From: Symbiodinium microadriaticum
Lineage: Eukaryota > Sar > Dinophyceae > Suessiales > Symbiodiniaceae
NCBI GenBank assembly: GCA_001939145.1
Contig: LSRX01000576.1
Location: forward strand, 381,453-445,452
Length of the DNA: 64,000 bases
Reading direction: 5' to 3'
Below the pieces are notes generated by a model. That model was given only the letters and a program-made list of their open reading frames with translations, searched no databases and was not told where the DNA came from. Below, one piece after another: positions 46,987-58,962 of the stretch (positions are counted from its first letter, which is position 1; each line of letters begins with the position of its first letter). Position numbers and translations under genes: made by a program.

Positions 46987-49900
46987 TCATGGCTTCAATC
47001 CGCTCCTCACGCTGTGAACCTCCTACGAGCTCTCCAATTCCTCGAATCCAGGAAAGTGGGTGCTTGCACCATGGAAGTCCATGATTTGCGGCATCCTGGG
47101 CACAGAAGGTCCATGGCAGCCACCGTCTTGCCATCCTCATTGAGTCTCATATAGAAAGCCTTGCAGTCCTCGGAGAGTAGAAGGGATGGAGACTCGAGTC
47201 GTGTAACCTCGGCTCTGGGTGTTCCTTGGGATAGTTGTAGACGATGCAGGGACCTTTGCACACCTCATCGGTGAGGAACTTCCTGAGTATGGCCAGTGCC
47301 GGGGGTTTCTTGTGCCATTTTGTTGCGACACACAGCGAATCCGTCTGGTAGGCTTGGAGCTCGTGTTCCGTTTGAAGCTCCTTGCCCCATTCGACTTCAA
47401 ACTCGAACTTCACGTCCCCGGCTTTGATGTGCTTTTGCAAGACCTGCCCAGGCAACTTCTAGGAATCTTTACAAAGATACAAAGCCTGCAAATCTGCAAT
47501 GACCGTGAAGTACTGAAGCCCCAACGCAGAGAAACCCGCACGCACGCATGCACGCACGCACGCACGCACGCGCACGCATGAAAGCACCGACGGACATGCA
47601 GACGGACAGACAGAAAGGCAGCAAGACAGTCTGACGGTCTCACGATCGGATGGCACAGCAGTCAGTCAGGCAGTTTTTTTGGTCAGAGTCTGCAAACGTC
47701 GGAACAGACCCAGCCGCCCGGCTGCCTCCACTGCCTCCGTGTAGCTCATGCGGGCAAAGGGCTTGGAAGCAATCAGCTCCAGCCTCTCCTGGCGACTAAG
47801 GATGTCTTTTCAGGCCGCACTACCTGTCAACATGCACAGTCTCCAGCCACCACAAAACAAAGGGTCATTGGCAAAAACTATGAGGAGATTGCATGTCGGG
47901 GTGGAAGCTGGCTGCCATTTCCGCTCCCATTAGAGAAGGGACCCGTACTCTGTTCCGTACCCCTGCCTGTATCTCCTTGTCCTTGGTCAACTCCACGCGC
48001 ATAGTTACAGAGGCTATGGCAAGAGACAGAGAATGAGGTACGGCACCTGTCTCTGTCCAGCCGAGACTCTACCCGCAGGTTGAAAAAGTCGACATCAGAC
48101 TTGCAAGACTCCAGGACGTTGGACACACAGAACCTTGCGAAGAGAAGCTGCGAGGGATGCGTACTGAGAGGAGCGCGGCAAACGGCCTGATGAAAGATTC
48201 CGCGCAGTCCATGTCATCCTCCAAGTTGGCGAAGGCCAACTCTGGCTCGATCCTCGAGCACTAACAGATGCCGTGTGGATTTGTCAGGGCTGAAGGTGAG
48301 CGCATGGCATCCAGAACTCGGCCAGATGCCTAGTAGTGCCTCGAGTGCACGATTTTTGCCGCTCACACTCGGATACAAAGCGCGCATTGCTGTGCTTGCT
48401 TGAGAATCATGGCGCACACACATCTGGGGAGCTTTCTGGAATTCTCAGCGCGGAAAGTAGGGCCAAAGGTGTAAACCTTGAGCGAGAAAATCATCACTCT
48501 TGCCCACGTTGCTTACTGGCCGTTGCAGTTTGAGGCAGCTGCATCACCCAGCCCGCAGCAGAAGTTTTCCACTGCCAACTGCCCGCTGACCTTAGCCGCT
48601 CTCTTCCACTTGTGCCTATTGAATAACAGGCTGCCCAAGCCCTTCACCGTAAGATATGCTGCCCGACCAAAGAACTCCGCCCCGTCCGTTGCCGCCTTGC
48701 TTTCAACCGCCTCCTCTCCCTGGGCTCATACTCTGTTCTGCCACTGGCTGTCGAAATTGGACACTTGTGGCAAACTGCCTTCTCAGCACTGATGCGGAAC
48801 ATCTCACCAGCTCCCTCGCAATCTGCCGTGGTGATAATGGGGGTGTGCCTGATGTCTCCGCGCACCGCAACGCATTTAAGAAATGAAGTAGAGCTTGACC
48901 CCTGTAAGGCCATGACACATACAAGAACCCTCGGTCTTGGAAGAAGCGGTGTGTACCTGCGCAACCAGCAGCGACCGCATCTGCCCGAGATGCAGAGGTA
49001 GTCCAGCCAGGTGCTACCATCGCAGGTTGTGCCGCGGTCAGCGATAGGGTCACTCATTGCTAAATTGTTCCGAACGCGGCTGACTGCACCAATGAGGTTT
49101 GACCTGCCATCAAAGATGCTTTGACAGCGATGGTGACTGGCATACACAATCCTGACCCTGACCGGCGGGCGATTCTGTGCAATGCGCGCTGCTTTGCCGT
49201 GACTCTTGCTCCAGTCATCACCGCGGCAGCAACCGTTGCCACAACTTAGGTGCCCGATGGAAAGAAGCCATGCCCCTGCTCTGGTCCTTCCCGTGTTGCG
49301 GGCAGGGTACGCTGGAGAACATGTCCTCGTTCGCGTGCTGCGGTGGTCTCTCGTGCTGATGCACAGTTCCTTCAGAGGCTGGCTGCCTCAAGGATTTCCG
49401 CCAGTGAAAGCACAGGCTGATCCGCACGATGCATGGACATCAAAAGCTTCAGCCGAAGCTCGCAACACTCGCCACTTCGACTACGTAAATCATCACCTCC
49501 TCCACACCGGCACGGTTCATGCCTCAGCAGGTCTAGCTGAGACAGGAACGACGCATGGGCAACCTGAAAATTCCGATGGAGCCGAAGTGACTGGGCGGGA
49601 TGATGAGCTCCCGTCGCCCTCCTGCAGGAGGTCAACGCAGACAGTTGTCCGACATGTTCTTCAGACTGTCTTGGAACGGGCACAAGAACACCATCCTGAG
49701 CGCATGCCCAGCACCCCTTCGCCGAGTGCTGGAAATTCGGGTGAGTTCCCGGCCTGCATCCGGGCGATGCCCGCGGAAGGCAGATTTATTTATGTCACGT
49801 CCTTTATGTCCTTCTGACAATAAGGCCTCAACGCATAGTGGACTCGGCCCGGCATTGTAGGAGGACTCTATCACCTTGCCGTTCAGCCACTTTCCTCAAA

Positions 49901-52014
49901 TCACACTCTCTTCACATGTCCGCGCCCCAGAGCTTCCAGGGAATCTCCTATGCGGAAAGAAGTCGCCTTCGAAGTGGATGCAAACGAGCCAGCCCTTCCT
50001 TAGAGCTCCGAGCAGGGGCCCAAGGGCCGAAAGGTTGGTCCCTGGGCTGCCGTGGGCTGCCGTCCGCTGCCGGGATGCTCGGCGACCTCTTCCCCGGATC
50101 CGATCTTCAGGTCGCAGCATCTCATGCCTCCGGGCACCTCGAGCTGGACTCGCGTAGCACGTCAAGGCGCTTGAAATCGCCAGATATGCAGCAGAATCAA
50201 GAGAGCAAGCTTGCAAGTAAGCACCTGAAAGTAAGTCGTCGATGCTGCCTTCTTCGATTCCAGGTATTTCTCCTGAGCTCAACTCACTCGCACGGTAGCT
50301 TGTCTCAGCGACGGATCCCGACATCGCGGTAGCTGAGTAAGTAAAGGTTTTCGAATGATGGCTGTTTTTGAATTCCGTTAACATTCAAGCTAAAATTCTC
50401 GCAGGCTTCTGCATCCAGTGCGCCAACAAGACCCTGCTTGGATCATGCCTACAGCTAGTAAACTTGCTGTGTGTAATCCTGGGTCAAATTACACAAAAAG
50501 AACGACACTGCGGACCCCCTTTGGCAGCCGTTTACGGGCAGTTCAACACCCGAAACACTGAACCAGATGGTCGAATATGTGCGTCTATCAAGCATCGTCA
50601 AGCCCCACACCCTGCGTGAACACTGTCCGTCCAACGACATCTTGCACCGCCGAGCCGAACCAGCGACAGTAGCCAAGGTTGAACACAACACTGCGCCTTT
50701 CGATTGAAAACAGGTGTGATACACAGCAGCAGAAACGAGAAGTGAACATGTCTCTGCTTGCAAACACCATTTAAATAAATGCGCAGCCTATGCAGCCTAA
50801 ATCAATAGTCCTTCCTATTCCTCTTGTGGGTATCATCTTCTGAGCGTTTGGGCCTAACCTTGACTCTTCAGCATTTTGCTCCATTCGTGATGCCTTGGTC
50901 TACCCTTTAGGAACGGCGTCCATTTTTGGGCCCGTCTTGCTGCAGTACCCGAAGCCTGCGCTGGTGACTAGTGGCAATGATTCGGCGGATCAACAGCCTG
51001 CCAAGTGTCCTTTGACACCAGCTCAAAGCGCTTGTCGCTCGCTTCGCACCGGGTATACCGGGCGGTCCCAGAAACCCAATGACGCCGCAGCTGGTCCGCC
51101 TGAGAACCACCACGCACACACACACACACACACACTTGATTTCTGGATCTGTAGATGCATGACATGGTCGCAAGAGTGTCGCAAAAGCGCAGCATTCCAC
51201 TGAGGCACAAGGACCCCTGTGGCTAGGCCAGCGAGGGCAGCCCGCGCCATGGCCCAGGAGCAAAACACGCATGAGCAAGAGCCTAGGGCCCTACACGTAG
51301 CAACGGAGCTCTAAGCTCGCCTTCGGATACAGCAGGTGCAACAGCTGACACAGCTTGCCACCGAGGCTTCGTGGCGTGGAAGGACGGGGTTCTGCGATGA
51401 TCGTCGGGTGTGTTTAGAGTCCTTCATGGCGATGCGTACACATCCGGAGTCGCAAGGCTGGAGAGCAAGGAGGACTGGATAACAAGATCACAAGCAGTGC
51501 AGCACAGAGTCTCACAGGGCCTAGGCCGCAGGTGTGCAATTTCTCGGAGAAACTCAATGCTATGCTTCCTGGGCAGCACAATAACACGAAGGGCTCTGAT
51601 TGCAAGATTGAGGCAATGGCTTTTTGGCCAGCGGATAGGCCTGCAAAGTGACTTGCTTCTTAGTGAAGCGTCCGAGTTTGGATTTGGGGCCTTGGAGTCC
51701 ACGGCTCCCAGGACTTCGATCTGGGCTCCAAGGGAATCTAAGAGTCAGCTGAAGCAAATCCTCCGGCATGAGTTCCTGACACTGTGCTCAGCCTTAGAGA
51801 GTCGCAGACGGCTGGCATGGCGATAAAAGGCGACGCCGCATTGCATCAAGCGCCTAGCTGTGCTGCAGGAGATTTCGACCTCCTGGCCTTTGGCAGGCGA
51901 CTCGACAACCTCGTTCAGAAGCCGAGCCCGAATGAAGCGACGAAGCTTTCCAACCGCAGAATCGTCGGCCTCGCCCTCCACTCGCACGGAGGCCCCGGTG
52001 CCCAGGTTGCACAC
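46987..52014 (-). CDS. asnS: Asparaginyl-tRNA synthetase, bacterial type: OB-fold and most of catalytic domain
   Basis: Charges tRNA-Asn with asparagine. Exons: 52,014-51,970 ([12 protein letters not shown]), 51,909-~51,862 ([13 protein letters not shown]), ~51,730-51,691 ([10 protein letters not shown]), 51,640-51,621 (AYPLAKK), 51,568-51,521 ([16 protein letters not shown]), 49,103-49,054, 48,956-48,917, 48,848-~48,785 ([19 protein letters not shown]), ~48,710-48,648, 48,590-48,543, 48,476-48,437 ([13 protein letters not shown], class II motif 2), 48,339-48,309, 48,252-48,187 ([13 protein letters not shown]), 48,133-48,047, ~47,795-47,726, 47,443-47,361 ([16 protein letters not shown]), 47,282-47,225, 47,168-47,096 and 47,040-46,987 ([12 protein letters not shown]). 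Joined in frame they follow bacterial AsnRS throughout, so an organellar enzyme is likely. The OB-fold lacks its first ~60 residues. Introns are mostly 50-100 nt with GC or GA donors; one is 2.4 kb. Motif 3 and the C-terminus lie at 34.8-35.2 kb. Confidence 0.95.
47540..47578. repeat. (ACGC)n microsatellite inside an AsnRS intron
   Basis: CACGCACGCATG-type units within intron 47,444-47,725. This explains why that intron is longer than its neighbours. Confidence 0.95.
49104..51520 (-). other. 2.4-kb intron of the AsnRS gene
   Basis: GC donor at 51,520 and AG acceptor at 49,104. Splicing yields [10 protein letters not shown], the conserved start of the catalytic domain. No coding signal on either strand; one AC microsatellite lies at ~51,115-51,136. 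Confidence 0.8.
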
Positions 52015-52122
52015 CTGTCGGCACATTCCGCACATTCCGAACGGATACGGAGAAAAGGCATTCAATAGCATCGGAGGTACAACAAACAGCATAACATGTG
52101 ACACTGTGACACACCGACTCGG

Positions 52123-54048
52123 TCAGGAACTTGCAGGATATCGCCCTGCCTCCTCAAAGCCCTTGGCCTCTGCAAGTGCCTCAAACTGCTTCAGCAAGGC
52201 AAGGAGCATTTCGCTGCTCTTGCGAGACGACAGGGCAGAAACTGCAAGAGCAGCTCGTGTTGACTTGTGTTCCGCTGGTTCATAAGTTTCTTTCTCCGCT
52301 GTGAAACTTCGCCTCGTACCAGGACTGGTTGGAAAATGAGGGCCATGGTGATCCCGTGAAGCTAAAGAACTTGGCCAAAGGGTCAGAAATGATGGTATGC
52401 GTGCAGATTCATCTCTGGCGAATGGGGACGTGCTGCATGAACAAGACCTGGCACACGGCCCCCAAGCAGAAAGCAGCCTGACCTCAGCGAGCATGCTACT
52501 AGCACCAATGAGTCATAGAGCCTGCTTGCCTCACGCAAGTAAGCCTCCAACGCAACAGTGCAAAACGGCACTGTCATTGGAGGCAACTTGGCACTTCCGA
52601 GTGCTTCCTTGAAGCCAATCGTAGCCAGGGTGGATGCCATTGCACCTCAACGGCGCCCACGCACACGCGAGCATACGCTCACACTGTGTCCACCCGTGGA
52701 ATTTCTTGGCTTGAAGGACTGGCCTGCATTCTTGCTTGAGTCCTTTCCCACCCCTGCCTCCGCAGGCAAGCATGCCAAAAGGGACGCCCAGCGGCACAAA
52801 AAAGATCCTTGGATCCGACAAGAACAGGATTGCAATTCACAAGCAGACAACTCAAATCTGACCTGCGACCTGCAGAACCCACGGGCATGCTTATAACTCC
52901 GAAATCTCGGGGGGATGGCCGCCAGATGCTCTCACAGCGTGCGCTTTCCCGCATGTTTCGTCCGACTGCCAGGATGCCATGCAGCGTAACGGAAGTGAGG
53001 CTCGTGACTTGAGCTGTCGAACCATGTTGACATTGACATACTGAAAGCCTGTCTTACTTCAGGGCAGCCTGCAGCTCCGTGCCCGGAGCCCAGAACCCGG
53101 AGAGGCTGGAGACAGGACACTTCGTGCTTTGTGCAATATCTGAAGATATCTGGAGAATCATGAAGCTTCGCTCATTTTCTGTGGCGTGGTCGCGTGTGGA
53201 TGCAGTTCCGCCCCCACGAATGCAACCAGAATCACGTGCGGCGGGCTGTGGTTCCTTGCCACCCTGTAGAGCAGTGCCACATTTACCAAGGTAGGGATGT
53301 AGCGAATGTAGCGTTTAGAGTCTCGCAATTCGGGCAATGCAGGCGAGGATGTACGGTTTAAGGCTAAGGGTTTTTGGCCTTTGGACAACCCTAACAAAAC
53401 CCTGAAACATCCATAGCATTGAGCTTCTGAGCCCCTGTAGATACATACCGAATCCTCCACGTAAACACAACACGCTCTAAACCTTGAAGTCCTGAACCCT
53501 CAGAAATTCCGCTCCGTGTCACACACTGGAACATGACTTAGGCCCTGGCTCTGAGGAAGAGCTTAAACCCCAAACCCTAAAGCCTGCCTGCCGTCCGTAA
53601 CCCGGATGCTGGGGAAGAAACGTGTGTGACCCCAGGGTGTGGAGGGCGGGCAAGAAACGCTTCGTCGCTCGAGCAGTGCGGCAGCTGCTCGGCGGCTTCG
53701 TTCACATGTCCCTTCGCACACACGTGTGCTACTCTGCAGGCCACGGCTCGACACGGCCAGGGCGGTCAAAGCCGAGTTGTAGCCCCAGAGCCCGTCCATC
53801 ACCTTCGCAGCTTACCGGTCTCGAAAAACATACTAAATGTGCCTGCAACTGCCTGCGTGGTTCTTCGTAGGTTCGGCAGCAAGCGCACAGCTGGGGAGAA
53901 CGATTGACAGGGGGCAGGGACGGAGCGGCCGTTCAGCAGAATAGCCTGCTTTGCTCGCCAAGGCTGGTGAGACATGCCGCGAGTCAAATGAGAGACACGG
54001 AGAGGAACCGATAGAGCGAGAGAGGATTGGGAGGGAGGGGGAGCGAGA

Positions 54049-54086
<38 letters not shown>

Positions 54087-56470
54087 CTGTCATCAATGCA
54101 ATCATCACAAGCAGGGAAGAGCAGATGATCATCGGCAGAGCACCTCATCGACATCCTGCCCCAACAGCACTGCCGTGAGGCTGCCCAGGAAAGATCCGGC
54201 GAAAGTCACTGCAGCAGCTGCCGGGCTATAACAGAAAATCCTTGGGGTCCAAGCAGGCACGTTTGCACGGGGTTCGGGCTTGCAGTCGAGCAGCCCTGCA
54301 AGCAGCATCAGTCCTGCTGACAGAACCCAAGCACGGCGAAGAAAGGGTTCAAAGCGAAAGCGATCAGCGCCTGTACCGGCATGATTGACGACAAAGATCT
54401 GCGACACTCCGTGGAGAGAAGCCTCGAGCATATCTGGAATGACTCCTGCCGGAAAGGCAGGCATAACTGACGGCAGACTCCAGAATCGGATTTCGATGAG
54501 TCCTGAACGATACAGGAATCCCAGAACAGATCCACCTGAGCTGCAGAGAGCAGTGCATCCACAGCTTTCCGGAGGACAGGTTGCATGCCGAGGCGCCCTG
54601 CTGGCTCTGCTCGGAATCGGAGGGTTTCTGCTTCTGTGGCGGAGGCAGCGCCAAAGAGAAGCCGGCAAGGATCTGAGCTGCTGCCCGAGTGGAGCCACAA
54701 AGAGCAGTAACGCAAAGTGCAGATGCGCCGCTGTGAATGTGGGTCAGGCCAACAAGCAAAGGTAAACACAGAAGCCAAGATAACCAGACCCATTCGCACA
54801 ACAGAAACAAACGCACAAACCACTCCACAGCAGCCGCTCTGTGTCGGGTTGGCCAGGCAGTCGGAACACCGAGCACCCAACCGCCAAGACGACTGCATTG
54901 AAGGCAATGGTGTACTGGGGTACCGGGGCAAGCATCGGGCCAAGCTTCCTCGGCTAGCACTTTAGGCGCTCCATTCTAGCACGAAGGGCTCGTACGGGTA
55001 CCTTCCCTGCATGTCTAGCTTGCCAACGAACAAACGCGGTTGGCCAAGTCTGGGCCGGGCCGACATGCCGCGAAGTGAACAATGGTTCTTATTTTCCAAA
55101 GTGGCCCTAAAACTTGGCCCCAAACTCTTGCAACTTTTGTATTGACTGAGATTGACAGCCTCTGTGGATGTTGTGCCAAGATTGTTGCATGTCGTTGAAC
55201 AGTTCTTCCGAGCAGCGCTGCGAGCAGCACCGTTGCTGCAGCCCCTGCGGCCGTGAGCGCCGCCATCGCCAGGGAGGTGGCGAGCTGAGGCGTGCACCTG
55301 GAGCAGGCTGTGCGGGGACTGCGGCGTGGGGTGAAAGACACGCTGCTCGCTGTTGATTCCCGCGCAGGAATGGAGTTGTCTTAGACAGACGTCGACGACC
55401 GCTCTTTGCAGGTCTCCGCACACAACGCACAAATTCTGGGGAGCTTCAATCTTCCTGATACTGTGGCACCCGATAGTTGCGGCAAGCGCAGTCCACAGAG
55501 GAACACCGGGCTGGAAGACGGAGAGCGCGCACCCGACTAGTGCGCCGTTGTATCCTGAGCAGTCCCTGCACACTTCCGCGGTGGTCGGTCCACTCAGTGC
55601 GGTCCAAGGATCCCATCAGGCCATCAGAAATAGCCTCAGCACAAGTTCACTCCTCTGAAAATATAAGCCGCAGTACTTCACCAAGGTGACATCGTGTCTC
55701 AGAGTCATGTCAAGCAGAGGGGAAGCTTCGAGCAGGACATCCGCAGGGTGCAAACCGGCTCCAGGCTCTCCATGCTCAGGCTTCCCGCCCTGAAACTAAG
55801 CCCACCAAAGCCGACCAACATTTGTAAGTTTAAAACGGCGGGCTCGGACAATGCCGGCCAGAACCGTCAGATCTGGAAGCGAATGAAATATGAGAACGGT
55901 TGCATCACTCGAAGCAGGAACATGAAAGCAGTTGGGATGGGAGTCAGAGCTGTGTCTGATGGGAAGCCATGTCAAACTTCATGATACTTAACAACGATCC
56001 TCGCCGCTATGCTTCAACCGAGTTGGCGACCTGTGGGTCCAGTGAGGCAGCACGTGCGGTGAGGGTGGCAGAGGTGACTCCCGCGAGTGCCAGAACGCCC
56101 AACCTTAGCGGTTGGACATGCACCAGCCGACGCGAGGGGCCGCTTGGCTTCAGCCAGGTAACTCGGCATCTCCGATCAGCAAGGCACCGGCCTAAAGGGT
56201 GCGAGATGGCACGAGGCAGGCGTGCAGAAGGCCTCTCTCTTCTCTCGCTCTCGTAGCCCTTCCGAGCTGCGAGGAAGCCACCGGAGACCGCGCTGTTGCC
56301 TTGGCCGTAAGCTAGACAGCTAGACCTTCCTAGAAGGGCCACAACTTTAGCCACTTCGAATCACCACAAAGCATCAGCATGACATACCCTTGACCTCTTC
56401 TGCGTCGGGTGGCAGAAGACCACCTGGCCCATTCCTCTGAGAGCTTCCATGAAGAACCTCACAAGAGTCT
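52123..56470 (-). CDS. Urea transporter (UT/SLC14-type), two internal repeats
   Basis: Urea channels are built from two homologous halves. Minus exons: ~56,468-56,396 (FFMEALRGMGQVVF), ~56,100-56,010 (LRLGVLALAGVTSATL), 55,554-~55,470 (YNGALVGCALSVF, first-half signature), ~55,290-55,200 (hydrophobic AMAALTAAGAAATVLLAALL), ~54,945-54,850 (PVPQYTIAFNAVVLAVGCSV, the L-P-x-F-T-x-P-F-N helix), ~54,500-54,375 (MLEASLHGVSQIFVVN, start of second half), ~54,340-54,130 (LMLLAGLL, then FLGSLTAVLLGQDVDEVL), 53,802-~53,750 (DGLWGYNSALTALAV, second-half signature), ~52,815-52,735 (IFFVPLGVPFGMLACGG) and ~52,640-52,500 (KLPPMTVPFCTVALEAYLRE). A final hydrophilic exon ~52,320-52,123 (SSEMLLALLKQFEALAEAKG, stop TGA) may be its cytosolic tail. 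The order matches animal and bacterial UTs exactly. The 5' start and several junctions are unresolved. Confidence 0.85.
52880..53745 (-). other. Intron of the urea transporter with decayed AACCCTAAA-like motifs
   Basis: Lies between the GLWGYNSAL and IFFVPLG exons. The stretch 53,330-53,580 contains scattered AACCCTAA, AAACCCTGAA and AAACCCTAAAG motifs but no regular array. A minus frame at 53,310-53,160 is open but does not fit the transporter. Confidence 0.45.
54027..54082. repeat. (GA)n microsatellite in a urea-transporter intron
   Basis: Purine tract between the exon ending near 54,130 and the exon starting at 53,802. Confidence 0.95.
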
Positions 56471-56479
56471 CCGCGTTGC

Positions 56480-58500
56480 ATCACAGCATACATCGTCTGC
56501 AACATGTGCGGGCCAAGCAGCGGGTGTACAGGAGGTGGCCCTGGTTGCCCAGAGCGTGGGCCTATGTCTTGTGGCCCCGGTGTTGCGCTGAAAGCCCTCC
56601 GTGCCATGGCGGATGGCCATGCCTGCAGTTCTCAAACGAGCGCAGCGAACGGAGGAGTTCTGTGCTTTGGGAATTGCTCCCTTGCCTCTCTGGGTGTGAT
56701 TCGGAAAGCTTCCTGAAGGCATCTGCCCTCCGTCAACGTACCGGGCAGTCTCCTGAACATTGGGGCAACATGACCTGCAGGCTCCGGCTCGGCCAGGCGG
56801 CTAGAGCTGATCCGCTCCTGACGGGCTGGCAGCGATGGATCCACTGTGCCTTAAAGCTGTCGTTCGAAAACAGAGATGCGACATGAAGCACACCTGTTGC
56901 CAAGGAGCACATCGTGATGCCCACACCATTTCCGGCAAGAAGCTGCCACGAGGCTACGATGCGATGTTTTTGTACACTACGACCCCAAGTGGTGAGGATG
57001 AACTATTCGCGAAAGTCATGACATGGAGCTTGTCGAGACAAGTTGTTCTTTGCTGTTCCAACACATTAGTCACGAGTCGGGGGCTGGGCTCGACAATACA
57101 AGCGCTGACTGATCCGGACGGCCAAATCCATCAGCTGAGACAAGCGAGAGCAAACAAGCTTGGTCTCGGAGCAGCACGACGATCTGCAGCTCCTGTCTCG
57201 TCAACGGGATATGGCGGGAAAGCTGCTCCCCATGCTCGATGTGAGCGAAAGCCAAAGCAACAGGCTGTGCTACTCAAAATCCTGAACTGTCGATCCATCA
57301 TTCACCTGCACAAGCCGGGTTTTGTTCCGCTGGCATCTTGTATCTACTGACTGCCCGACGGACTTCGACACGGCTGGGCCTTCAGGAATGCCAACTTCTT
57401 CTGAGCACGGACAGTACGCACCTGAGAGCCGGCCGACGGGCACACGGGCACACGCAACTAAACGCTTGGAAGGTCACCCAGCCACAAACCACCACCTGCC
57501 GCAGGCGGAATGGCCAAATGGGCAGCCGGGCAGCCAGGAGGAAGACCCTTTCCTTGCCTTCTGCCCGATCAGGGCGCGCCCGCCGTCGGGTGCCTCAACA
57601 CATCCCCCCAAATGCCAATTCGGGCCCATCTTGGCTTGGACTTAAGGCTCCTCACCGAGCCTCGAGAATCTGTCTCACGCGCAGCCGGCCCCCGACTGCT
57701 GAGTTAAACCTGAGCTCTCAGGCACCACGACAGGCCTCGGTCTCGGTGAGAGGCAACGACCCCGTGGCGACTTCAGCCTTGCTTTCTGCCTTCCACCCCG
57801 AGTCAGTGCAAATCTTCCAGCGTCAGCGTCACAGCGCAAGGTGCCTCTTCGCCACCTCGAGCCCTGAGGACCAACGATGAGCTGCAACGGCTCTGAAGGC
57901 TCCGTCTCTGCCTCTGCCTCGGCGCCGAAGTCCACTTCACCAAAGTTCTTTCTCGCTGGCTTTGCTTTGCTTTGGCTCTCTCTTTCTTTCTTTCTTTCTT
58001 TCTTTCTGCAAGGCGTAGGGGTCGGCATCCCGACCCTCAGGCCATAGGCCCGCCCTACCACCCATTGTGTTAGTGAGTGGCAGGCGTTGGGCCTCTCTCT
58101 CTCTCTGTCCCTTTTGCTTTGCTCCCGGGCATGGGAGCCAGACACTTCCTACCTCCCGTTCGTCAGAGCGGGACTATCCACATTTTGCTCGGCTGTGCAG
58201 GGGCCATTGCCCCGATAAGGCTTGGTGCCCTCGCTGGGCCCTTGAGGGGCCGCTGCAACACACATTCTGAGGCCATGACAAAAGCGATGCACATAAGACC
58301 AGTGGCTTTGCTTGGCTCCGAGTCTTTTGGTGTCCTTTGCCCCTACTGTTTGTGCGTATCCCTGCGGTGCAAGCGCCCTTGCCCGAGGGCCTACCCCTTC
58401 AAGGTGCGGGTCGGTCTCGTCCTGATGGGAGAGTTATATACACGTTCCCACGAGTGTGCCTGTTCAATACGCCCCGGAAAATACCCCTGGGGGCATGTTT
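56480..58500. other. No supported gene; (TTTC)n at ~57,976-58,005
   Basis: Should contain the 5' end of the urea-transporter transcript, which I could not find. A TTTC microsatellite and a short CT tract (~58,094-58,108) are present. Remaining frames are unremarkable. Confidence 0.5.
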
Positions 58501-58505
58501 AAAAT

Positions 58506-58849
58506 CTGTGATGAACCGGAATCACCAAATGAGGGGGCGTGTTTCAGATATATGGTGAACCGACATCGCCAGAGGAAGTGGGGGGGGGGTGTTTAAGACC
58601 CATATGCTGACCCGGAATCGCCACATGAGGGGGCGTGTCGAAGATGCATGATGGGGTCTGTTTAAGATATATGAAGAACCGGACTCGCCAAATGAGGTGC
58701 GCTGTTAAGATATATGATGCACAGGAAACGCCAAATAAGGGGGCATGCTTAAGATACATGATGAACCGGAATGATGGGGCATGTTTAAGATACATGATGA
58801 GCCGAAGTCGCCAACTGAGCGGACGTGTCTAAGATATATGTATGTATAG

Positions 58850-58891
<42 letters not shown>

Positions 58892-58926
58892 ATGTGTGTA
58901 TATATATATATGTGTGTGTGTGTGTG

Positions 58927-58962
<36 letters not shown>

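Noticed and set aside
53160..53460. Minus frame YIPTLVNVALLYRVARN as a urea-transporter exon
   Set aside because: It lies at the right place but does not match the helix expected there; the IFFVPLG exon at 52.8 kb fits instead.
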